Assembly: GCA_947034895.1 (NCBI GenBank)
Contig: OX344763.1
Span: 8,558,501 to 8,622,500 of the forward strand
Length of the DNA stretch: 64,000 bases
DNA from: Rhytidiadelphus loreus
Lineage: Eukaryota > Streptophyta > Bryopsida > Hypnales > Hylocomiaceae
Reading direction: 5' to 3'
Both the position numbers and the translations under genes were made by a program. Of this stretch, positions 36,740 to 46,391 are shown piece by piece (the stretch's first letter is position 1; each line of letters starts with the position of its first letter). The notes below the pieces were generated by a model. That model saw only the letters and a list, made by a program, of their open reading frames with translations, was not told where the DNA came from and did not search any database.

Positions 36740-37110
36740 ATTAGATTAAAAGGTAAATTAAATTAGGGGAAGGAATCAATTAAATTAGGAGGTCAATCAA
36801 ATTAGATTAGAAGACAGATTAGATTAGAAGGGAAATTAAATTAGAGGATAAATTAAATTAGGAGGTCAATTAAATTAGATTAAAAGACAAATTAGATTAG
36901 AAGGGAAATTAAATTAGAGGATAAATTAAATTAGGAGGTCAATTAAATTAGGAGGTCAATTAAATTAGATTAAAAGACAAATTAGATTAGAAGGGAAATT
37001 AAATTAGAGGATAAATTAAATTAGGAGGTCAATTAAATTAGATTAAAAGACAAATTAGATTAGAAGGGAAATTAAATTAGAGGATAAATTAAATTAGGAG
37101 GAAGATTAAT
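36740..37110 (+). repeat. AT-rich minisatellite, 73-bp unit
   Basis: The unit begins AGAAGGGAAATTAAATTAGA. Copies start at 36826, 36899, 36989 and 37062. Three of the spacings are 73 bp or 73 plus a 17-bp internal duplication of the AGGAGGTCAATTAAATT type. Confidence 0.95.
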
Positions 37111-37645
37111 TAGATTAGAAGATAAATTAGAGTAGCAAACAACCGGTTAGGTTAGGAAACCAAAGTGGAAATTAGGTTTAGCCTAAACCCGAAGAGTTAA
37201 ACTAAGGGTCTACTTTAAGTTGGAATTTAAGTTGAATCACGAGTTAAGATTAGATAGAGAAGAAACATTAAGTTTAGGAGTCCGGTTAGCCAACTACCTC
37301 AAGAAATTAAGCACATCCAATCGACATAGGAAACCATGGACGGGACTTAGGAATCCTCCTCCAGTGTTAGGAAAGGTCGATCAACCTTAGATTCCCATAG
37401 ATTAGGATAGATTCGGTAGTAGTCCGTGTAGGTTACCGTTAGGGGACGGTTAGCCTGGACTATTTCCTCGCCAATCGGGGCAACTCCGTTGTCACCTGCG
37501 AAAATTAGGAACTTAGGAAAAAAGATCCATTGCTTGGAAGGCACAATGGACCTACGCTTAGTCACCCGTTAGGTTAGAATTAGTTAACCCCTAGAACCTG
37601 ATTGTGTTCGATTAATTACCAAGGGTGGGTAATTAAGCGCCCACA

Positions 37646-38567
37646 GTTGCCCACATTGCCAAAAATCTAGGTATGTAGAAGGATCTGACACAGTCCCCAT
37701 TAGAGTGCTCAGATTTTTTTTCTTGATTAAGAGGTTGCGTAGAATGTTTAGATGCCCTGAATTGTCTAAACATGTGAAGTGGCATTCTACAAACCACTCT
37801 ACAGATGGGAAGATGAGGTCCGCTGTGGATAGTGAACAGTGGCATTTCATAGAAGAGAGATTCCCAGACTTCAGTAGAAATGTTAGGAATGTGAGGATGG
37901 GCTTGTCATTGGATGGAGTAAACCCACATAGTCTTCAATCTTCGAAGCACTCTGTGTGGCCGGTAATGATTGTTTTATACAACTTACCTTCGTATCTTGT
38001 GACAAAGCGGTTCTTCATTTGCTTGACTATGATTATTCCTGGACCTAAGTCTCCGTCAGAGGACACAATTGATGTCTTCTTGCAGTCGCTTGTACACGAG
38101 TTGAAGAAGCTATGGACTGGAGTATCTGCTGTAGACATGGCTGAACCTGTTGGCCATAGTCGACATTTCAAACTGCGCGGCATACTCATGTGTACTATAA
38201 ATGACTTTCCTGCATATACCTTGATCTCAGGAGAAGTTGGTAAAGGATATGCTGGATGTCCAGTTTGTGGAGAAGACACTTTTGCAGAGTACTCGACTGA
38301 GGCGGGAAAAACAGTTTATCTCGGGAATCGAAGGTGGCTAAATGAAAACCATCGGTGGAGGTGTGCAAGAGCGGCTTTCAATGGCCATCCCAACCGCGAT
38401 CCACCTCCTTCTCGGCAAAGTGGACACACAATCATATGTCGAGGAGCATGGAGAGAATCTTACCTCCAGTGCGGTGGTCGAAAAAATGCCGATCATGATC
38501 CAGTGAAGGTCACCGCCTCACCGGTGTAAAGAGGATCAATATCTTGTACCAGCTACCTTACTGGGTG
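37646..38567 (+). pseudogene. TNP2 transposase, catalytic exon (Transposase_21 region)
   Basis: After the LTR insertion the frame resumes with CPHCQKSRY, VPIRVLRFFFLIKRLRRMFR, WHST and then NVRMGLSLDGVNPH, LWTGVSAVD and GYAGCPVCGEDT. These are the conserved TNP2 blocks: a Cys pair, the RL.R.f and WH motifs, two likely catalytic aspartates (in LDGVNPH and GVSAVD) and a second Cys pair. It ends with NILYQLPYW before a GTACGT donor. The frame with LPYW is not the frame of the catalytic core: a TAA at 38527-38529 closes the core frame, so a frameshift lies in about 38400-38525. Confidence 0.85.
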
Positions 38568-39228
38568 GTACGTGAATCATTCTAAGCATTACAATTCTGA
38601 AAATGTGCATTACGTGGAAAAACAAGATTACGTGTATTCTTGATGAAGTCATCGCTAAGCAGAGCACGCTTGTGAAAGAACTGTATGTAGTCAAGTCGGC
38701 TACCACAGTGCTCCTTCAGCCTGTTTGGATAGCCAAACATCTTCCTTGTGTCGTTCATGGACTGAGTGCTTCCTTTTTTTTATGTCTTCATAGCTATTGA
38801 TTGCTATGTAACTTGAGCAATTGAAGTGGCCCCTTGGGTCGGCTTCTCCAAGTCATTCCAGGGGTGTCATTAAAAAAATTTCTTATTTTCAACTTGATTA
38901 ATCTATATTCGGCACCTGTTGTAGCTAATTTAGAACCTGTGAAAGCATATTTGAATTCTGAACTTGCAAGTTTTATCATGTGAAGAAGATTAGGAAATTC
39001 CAAAACAATTCGAGGAAGGGGGTCTTTTCACTACAACCTTTTTGCATAGCTCACTGCTTGTTTCAATGTCAAACTGTAGTGTGGTCGTATATTTGTCGAT
39101 GAACTTGTTGTATGCATAGTCACTTCCATGTACTTCGAAATTAGCATCCGAAGAATGTTAATTGCTCTTTCTTTCTATGGAACCTCATCTCTTTTTTTAA
39201 CTGAAGGAAATGTTTGTGTTGTCGACAG

Positions 39229-40124
39229 GAATTGCCAGTACGGCACTTATTGGATCCAATGCACTGTGAAAAGAATTTATGTGAAATTCTAATTCGTACT
39301 TTGCTGGGAGAGATAGATGGGATCAAAAGTAGGGAAGATTTGCGTGCTCGAGGCATACGGAGGCATCTTCATTTGCAGCCTAATCCCGATGGTGTCACGT
39401 ATTTTATGCCGGACGCTCCGTATGTCTTGACAAGAGAAGAAAGGGAAGAGTTCCTACCGACTTTGAAGGGAATAAAGTTCCCTAGTAATTATGTTGGTTC
39501 CTTGAAGCAGAGATTGGAGGACAGGAAGTTGGGTGGATTGAAGACACATGATTTTCACATTTTATTGGAACAAGTGCTTCCAGTGTGTTTAAGGAACATT
39601 GGTAATCGCAATGTCATTGGAGCAATAATGCGGGTTAGCCGCATTTTTTGGAAAATATGTGTGAAGGTGGTAGATTCGAGTACAAAAGCAAAAATGATGG
39701 AAGATGTAGCAGAAAGCATATGTGCTTTGGAGAAGGATCTTCCTCCATCAATTTTTGTGCTCATGATGCATTTACCAATACACTTAGTGGAGGAGCTTTT
39801 CATATGTGGTCCAGTGCACACGTGTTGGATGTATCCCTTTGAGCGGTACATGAAAGTGTTGAAGGGCTTTGTGAAAAACAAAGCCAAGCCTGAAGGTAGT
39901 ATGGCATACGGTTACCTCAGGAAAGAGTCCATAGGATTTTTGAACAAGTACCTTGCGGAGTATACTCCCATGACGAAGAGGGCATGGGATGGAAATGAAG
40001 AGCTAGCTATATACGATGAAATTTTAGAAGGTGGGAAACGAGATCGTCCAATGTCATTGGATTTCCAGAAACTCATTCATGCGTTTGTCCTTGACAATAC
40101 TGAGCATATGGAGTTGTATAGGAG
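39229..40124 (+). pseudogene. TNP2 transposase, DUF4218 exon
   Basis: The acceptor GACAG at 39224-39228 starts ELPVRHLLDPMHCEKN, the conserved motif that follows LPYW in TNP2 proteins. The rest matches DUF4218: CLRNIGNR, PPSIFVLMMHLPIHLVEEL, GPVHTCWMYPFERYMKVLKG, FVKNKAKPEGSMAYGYL. The exon ends at a GT at 40125 in a phase that fits the next exon at 44974. No lesion inside this exon. Confidence 0.85.
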
Positions 40125-41488
40125 GTATGGTTCTTTGACCACTCTTTCACTGAGCCCTATCATTTATTCAAAAAAATGAAAAATCATTACAAAAGCAGGG
40201 CAATCATCCGTGGCTCTTTGTTAGCTTGCGTAGGTGCTATTCAGTGGAACTGCTGAATTCCGTACCATGAAGGTATAAGGCAATCACTGTTTCTGAAAAT
40301 GGTTGTCCACTTTGAATGTCATGCTGTCGTTTTTTTTCCATTTCTGTACCATAGGAATACTTAGAGGGTATAGTTGTTCTGTAAGTATTGTCGTGCGCGT
40401 AATACTGTAGTAAGCGCTCTTAATCACAACGTGGTAAGATGACACGGAATATCGTCCCAGGGAACCCCAGAGGGTGTTCTAAATTCCTTATTTATCCGGT
40501 TAATGTGATTACATGAAACTATCACTCCCCAACCCGGATTCTATCTCTATCCGGACTCTCTACCGGATCCGGATTATCACAAACACCAGATCCGTAACTT
40601 AACACACGGTTTTCGATACCTCTGTTTTACCTTCAGAGGGTCCTCACTGACTTTTCCGGAGGGGTAAGGACAACACCACTCCTTGTATTTCACTAACTCT
40701 AACTTCCTAATGACACGTACCCAAAGATCTTTCCGTCACAAACAAGGAACAGACTGGCTGACCCTCACAACTTCGGATTTCTCCAGAAGCAGGTCACTCA
40801 GAATACAACCCGACTCCCCTTGCTACAACGACAAATACAAGACTTACCCGGAAACTGAGACGGGGTCCGGTACTAGCATTCCAACTTATGTTTTGCAGAC
40901 GGACGGAACTTTCCGAGTAAGCGGGGGTTTGCCACAGATGGTTGCTTATCTCCGCACGGAACCCTCCCTGGCCTTCCGGACTCGCACCCACACCACCAAC
41001 GCCGGACTCCGCACAACTTCCTACACACGCTAAAACTGCTTCCCTGGACAACACACAGCTTACAGACCCGGGAAACCCTGAATCTGGATTCCTTCTTACC
41101 ACCTCTCTACTCTTTAGCCACAACCTTTAAGCAAGCGCCCAAGCAACCTTCAAACTCCCAAGAAAAAGGAAACCAAGGACCCACAAAGAAAACTAAGGCA
41201 ATGAGTAAAAAGACAATAAAAATGCAAACATATATTTACTGCTCAAAATAAGGAATAGCAAGAAAAGGAATGAAGGACCACAAGCGGTCCCTTCCTTTTA
41301 TAAGAAAAACAACATGCCGGAAAACCCGCGGAAAGTGCCACTAAACACCATCCTAAACTGCTCTAAAAGTCTGGGCGGATAAGTTTAACTGAAACTTACC
41401 CCTGAAAATCCGGAATCCGGGTTCTGACTGAGACCCGGAACTCTAAGTCTAACAAAAAGATAACTAAAAACACTATCAGTCTAACTAT

Positions 41489-43375
41489 CTACTTTCCCTT
41501 CTGCTGTTTCTTCGAACTACTGTCAAATCCTAACTGTCCCCGGGTGCTGGTCTTGCCTTGGGGTGTACGGAGGGACGCTCGGGTGATGATCGACATCTTC
41601 CGGACAGGAGGACTATCAGAATCCGTCTCATCCGTATGGACGAGAGACCGGTCCGCCTTCTCCAATGACTTCGGATCCTCCTCCACTTCTGCCTCCTCTA
41701 CTTCCGCTTCCTCCGATATCTCGATGGGATCCGGTGTAGGTAAAGGCATCGGTGGAGGTGGTTCGATATCCTCGAACTGCTCCGGATGCGTCCGTGCCGG
41801 ATTCTAGACAAGGTCGATCCGGGCATCCAAATTGTTCTAGACCGGCATATCCTAACCCAGAAATCCGGATGAGGGCCCCCCTTGAGTGACAATGTGGATC
41901 AGTGACCCAAACTGACCTGTCCGTCTGATGGGCGAGATGGGAGGTTGAGTTGCCGGAGTTGCGATGACATCCGGAACTTCCGGAAATCCCCCGAAGTCGA
42001 GAGGCTTGTTCGGATCCATGTTCGCCATCATGGACCGAAACTCCTTCAACGATGCCTCCATTCTTCCGGACATCTCCACCATCACCCGGACTATCTTCGT
42101 GTTGGTGAGGGCCGCGGACGTCTTCTGCATCTCGTCATACAGTGCCGCCTTGTGATAGAGGTCCGCCGGACTGACCATCCATTTCTGGAAGGTCTGGAAC
42201 GCTTGGTATGCCTTCTGCGTCGCCCCTTGAGACTGGTGCAACTCTCCTTCCGTCCAGATCAGCTTCCCCTTGAGCGCGTCCCGTTCCGTCTTCAAGTTCC
42301 GGATTTCCGTCCTCATCTTGTTCCATTCCAACTCGGCCAGTAACACCTTCAACGCGTCCACCAAGTTTTCCGGTTCGCACTTCACCACTTCCGCGGACCG
42401 GAGTACGATCTTCGTGAGCCTGTCGTGGTAATCCTTTGCGGTCCGGATCCACTCTTCTCCACACTCGAAGAAGCGTGGTCCTTCCCACTCCTGTTTATCC
42501 TGGATGAGAAAGGGACCCAGGAATTTACCTCTGGCAGCCGGAAGTGTAGACTTCCGTCTTTTGCTTCCCAATGCCTGTTCCCGTTCCTCCTTCTCCCTCT
42601 GTGTCTGCTTCAGTTCCGGTTCCGGCTTCTCTTCCTTGATCTCCGGCTTGACTTCTGGCTTGGCTTCCTCCTCCTCCTCCTCCTCCTCCTGCGTCTCCTG
42701 CTCCTCGTTGTCAGAGAAGTTGCATTGGAGCATGATGAGACCGGTCTCATAATCCGTCACCTCGTCTTCCGTCAACAGTTCCCAGTGTTGGTACAGGTGG
42801 AGCAGGTACGTGCTGAGCGGGTTCGGCTTGTTCTTCGCCAAGTTTCCGGTGCAGCGCCCCACCACGCTTGCCACGATCCGGCCCCAGTTCACGACCCGGT
42901 CCTGAAACGCCCCGAAGATCGTGTTGGCCATGGTTACCGTAATCCGGGAACTCTTGTCCGGGTACAGGATCGGTAGCAGAAACCGGAGCAGCCGCCTGTG
43001 CCTCTCGTCCTGGCAGTCCTTGATCGCGTAGCCCTCCTTCGCGTGTGGTGGGTTCACGAACTTGTGCTGGTGGTATTGGTCCGTCCGGGCAGCGAATCCG
43101 CTTCCGGTTTGGGAGAACCCGTACACCTCCGCCTACAATTCCTCCGTCCACTGGTCCGGATGCCCACGTACGGTCTGGTCGTACTGGTTCGGAGCACCTA
43201 CCGCCAACTCCCGGAGCACCTGGTCACTCTGGACGTTCCAGGGTTTCTTCAGCAGACCTGTACAACCTAAGACAATCAAATCGTCCTCTAAATGCCGTAG
43301 GTGCAGCGGATCTTCCGGATATACCGGACTAATCTTCCGGGCCGGTACTATATACCATGTACTAACCCCTGCCAT
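41489..43375 (-). pseudogene. Unknown mobile-element ORF (about 628 codons) interrupted by four TAG codons
   Basis: From the ATG at 43375 a single frame runs to 41489, broken only by four TAG codons: one at 43133-43135 (WTEEL/AEVYG) and three close together between 41855 and 41810 (GFLG/DMPV/NNLDARIDLV/NPART). The protein has an N-terminal conserved-looking region (RRLLRFLLPILYPDKSSRIT, NTIFGAF, NWGRIVASVVGRC, STYLLHLYQHWELL), a Glu-rich tract, a basic patch, coiled-coil segments (MRTEIRNLKTERDALKGKL) and an acidic Pro-rich tail. The N-terminal part is reminiscent of plant-transposon gag-like or mobile-domain proteins, but I cannot name a family. All four stops could derive from CAG. Confidence 0.55.
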
Positions 43376-43480
43376 CCGTCTCACCTCTCCTATCGCCGTA
43401 ACCCTAACTCACCACACTTTCTCTCACTATCAGCCAGATGCGGAGCAATTGAAAGAGGGCGAGAAATGAGGAGGAACTAG

Positions 43481-43489
43481 GTTTATATA
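43481..43489 (-). promoter_or_regulatory. TATA box of the ORF in the 3.4-kb element
   Basis: On the minus strand TATATAAAC lies 106 bp before the ATG at 43375, with a pyrimidine-rich leader between: a normal plant promoter-to-start arrangement entirely within the element. Confidence 0.6.
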
Positions 43490-44973
43490 GAATTCCTGCG
43501 CCCAACGTTCACTGTAACGGGAACGCAGGCTACAGTACGCCGTAACGTATCCCTAGTCTACCGCCGCAAGCTACTGAATTTAATGCCTGCGTTCCGGTTT
43601 CCTGCGTTCCGACTCCTGAATCCGTCCACCCGGGATGTCAAGTTCCGTCATGCTTCCGTACTGGTTCAGGAACGTAGTCTAAACTAATTCTAAGTATTTA
43701 TTTGTTTCCGCTAGTCTATGCCTAAACTAATTTTTTTCAATTTTTATCTATTTTAATTTTTCTTAGTCTCTTAAGGTCCGTACTAAGCTATTACGGATTC
43801 CGACAAGTATCTAAACAGGTTAATGTAACCCATATAGAAGAAGTATCATTTTAAGCATTTCATCTATCTGAATTCACGAGTAGAGAAGTAGCCATTAATG
43901 AAGTAACAATGTCACGATAAGTGGAACAATGTTATAGTCTGTTACAAGTATCTCTGAGCATAGTTGTTTGTGAGTTAATTAATTTTCAAAGACAATGAAC
44001 TGTGGGAGGTAACTTTGAAGGCTGTCGTCACATTTCCTAGCAATAGACAAGAAGAAAACAATGTTTTGTCGTAGATGAGCTGTGAGCATGCTTGGCATGC
44101 ATGCATAATGTATACATAATAGCTCCTGTATATCAAGGAAGTTGAATGGATAAAGTATTTGTAGTGTCCATTCATTTCCAATGTTGCTAATTTCACGAGA
44201 AGTAGTCAAAGTCTCCAGAAATACTGTACAACAGCTTTATGACTAGAACCTTCTAAGGAAAACACGTTTCAGAAGTGGTACTAAGGTACGACTGTACGAG
44301 GTCCATGAATCGCCCATTTAAGAGTTGGAGGCCGTGATGCTTCTTCAAATTTTTTCCAGTACATTTCCCTTGAAAGAGAAGTGAAAATGGCATCTAACCA
44401 TTGACGTTTCATATATTTAGGAGCTTTGTGGAATTAGTTATGAATTTTGAAGTTGATATGACTTATAGCTCTTTACTCACCCATCTCCTAAATTGTTCAA
44501 TTTTTTTATATTGCTGAAGTCTATGAGAAAGGAACATCTGTATGTAGTGAAAATTTGTAGAGTTGTGTGCTTCTAGAGCTTGTAAAGTTTTAGAATCTCT
44601 TGCATTAATGACTACAGATTTTCAAGTAATTATGTAAATGAATGGCTTAGAAATGATGGAAGTTGTAGATGCCTTGCATGGTGGGGCACATGGAGTGTGC
44701 AATTGCATTGACCTACTGCCATGTTCTTTTCACTTCTACTGTAAAATACAGGAGATGTTGTATTGAAAATGTTAATCACAAATCATTAAAAATTACCTTT
44801 ACTACTCTTCAAGTACGGACGAGTAGAAGGATATTGAAGGCAATTGTTGCAGTTAGAAGAAGGCTTCAAAGTGATTTTTAGTGCATGACATTTTGCTAGT
44901 TCTATGTAGATATGGAAATGGATGTGCACAGCTTGATTGTGTAAGACTGTTGATTGTGGGAATCCACATGCAG

Positions 44974-46391
44974 GAGATACGAAGGAGCTATGAAGGAGTG
45001 CAATGAGGGAAGAGATGCATATCGACGTCAACAATGTAGAGGCTGGCAACGGCATACTTTTGCCTTCCCAGTATACCTGCAAAGGTTACCTGATTTTTCT
45101 TCTTGGGTACTAGATGAAGTGAGACGTGAACAAGAAAGCGGTGTTAATGTTCCATCGGAAGTTGTTGACACTGCTAGAGGACCTCTGCAAATGGCTACAG
45201 CATACAAGTCCATGTACGCTTTTGGGAACCATTTTCGAGTTAGGAGTTCAGAGCAATCGATGAGAACATGCGACAGTGGCATCGCGGCTACATTCAAGCA
45301 GGTATGCAGAAATGGAATTCATGATGTCAATCAAGTGCATGCGGATGTGGAGTACGTTGGCCACATAGAAGAGATTGTAGAACTCAACTACAAACGTCAT
45401 TGTGTGGTAGTGTTAGTGTGTGATTTTGTAAAGGCCAACTACCGTGGAGAGAATGCCACAATTAAGAAAGATAGGTGGGGGTTCACATTAGCAAACTACG
45501 AGAGAAGACCGGGTATTGTTTGCAAGGACAGTTTTGCATTTCCAAAGCACTGTGAGCAAGTATTCTACTGTAATGCAAAGGAAGCACCCGGTTGGAAAGT
45601 AGTGTTGAGGAAGGAGGTCAGAGGCAGGTGTGTCTTGCCAAATAATGACGATGAAGAAGATCCTGAACTGTTCAACATGGGGGCAGATGAAGATTTTGAG
45701 GGATTAAGGCCACAAAGGGATATAGGTGAGGGTCCAGAGCCAACTGTAGGCACAGGTCAGTATGTGGTCCGCGAAGAGGTCCTCGTAACTGGAAGACAAA
45801 GGACACATAATGAAAGAGAAGGACGCGGAAGAGAACGTAGGTCCAGACACTAGAAGAAAACTACGTTGCAGTCAACAAAACCACATCAGATTGGTTTTGT
45901 TGACTGCGTTGTTGAAAACGCAGTGAAAACACAAAATCTGCATTTTTCTACGTTTTCACTGTATTTTCAACAGCGCAGTCAACAAAACCAATCTGATATG
46001 GTTTTGTTGACTGCGACATGGTTTTCTTCTAGTGAGAGGAAGAGGTGGGAGAAGCGCATCATCAACAGTACGTAGTGCTGGTGGTCGTCCTCCTCGACGA
46101 GGACGTGTCACACGGCCACTGTCTTCGAATGTAATTGCTGACGAAGAAAGAACAGACGTTGCATTAAATGAAAACCAAGAAGACAAACAATTACTTTATG
46201 ACGATAATGTAGACAGCGTTATAGGTACCAGTAGAAGACTTCGGCGACGGACAGAGCGTGACGGAGTTCGAAGGACCCGGCAGAGGATGGAATCAACTTT
46301 AAACTGCAATCTGGAGGAAGATGAAGGCCAATTTGATGACAGTCAGACAACAACGTCTTCTACAGCATTTTCTTCCTCCAATTCCGAGTAG
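44974..46391 (+). pseudogene. TNP2 transposase, C-terminal exon (DUF4216), split by a MITE
   Basis: The acceptor CATGCAG starts RYEGAMKECNEGRDAYR. The DUF4216 core follows: YGHIEEIVELNY-like VGHIEEIVELNYKRHCVVVL, CDFVKANYRG, DSFAFPKHCEQVFYC and GWKVVLRKEVRGRCV. Then an acidic stretch and an Arg/Gly-rich tail (RGRERRSR, then after the MITE GRGGRSASSTVRSAGGRPPR) ending in a Ser/Glu-rich C-terminus at TAG 46389-46391. The 187-bp MITE at 45848 introduces a TAG and a frame change; removing it with one AGA copy rejoins the frame exactly. Confidence 0.85.
45848..46034. mobile_element. CACTA MITE, 187 bp, in the last TNP2 exon, target duplication AGA
   Basis: It starts CACTAGAAGAAAAC and ends GTTTTCTTCTAGTG, and is flanked by AGA on both sides (45845-45847, 46035-46037). 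Long internal inverted repeats contain GCAGTCAACAAAACC and complements, so the element is a near-perfect hairpin. The ends resemble those of the element at 4495 (CACTA.AAGAAA), not the CACTACAAGG of the host CACTA element, so it belongs to another CACTA subfamily. Confidence 0.95.

Larger units (their letters stand above)
27692..37645 (+). mobile_element. LTR-type element (outer) inserted in TNP2, target duplication GTTGC
   Basis: It begins TGTGAGCCCC and ends GCGCCCACA, with GTTGC duplicated exactly at 27687-27691 and 37646-37650; removing it plus one duplication joins the TNP2 frame perfectly. Excluding the inner insertion it is about 4.66 kb. It has a TATA box at 28954, a leader with repeated GGCGAAGCTTTG, a GC-rich minisatellite, an exon-like ORF with a splice donor (36273-36335) and an A-rich 3' part. 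No gag, protease, reverse transcriptase or integrase is seen and start-like and end-like sequences occur once each, so it is best read as a solo LTR of a giant-LTR family or another non-autonomous element. The orientation follows the TATA box. Confidence 0.8.
40389..43805 (-). mobile_element. 3.4-kb element in a TNP2 intron, ends TGTCG/CGACA, target duplication AGTAT
   Basis: It is bounded by TGTCG at 40389 and CGACA to 43805, with AGTAT duplicated exactly on both sides (40384-40388, 43806-43810). It lies within the intron 40125-44973 of TNP2. It carries a minus-strand TATA box and a long minus-strand ORF (43375-41489). The outermost 35 bp of the two ends are loosely similar as inverted repeats (GTAATA, TAGTA and TTAA at matching spacing). 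No reverse transcriptase or integrase is seen. It may be a solo LTR that contains an ORF, an antisense-ORF LTR or an unusual DNA element with a 5-bp target. Confidence 0.8.
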
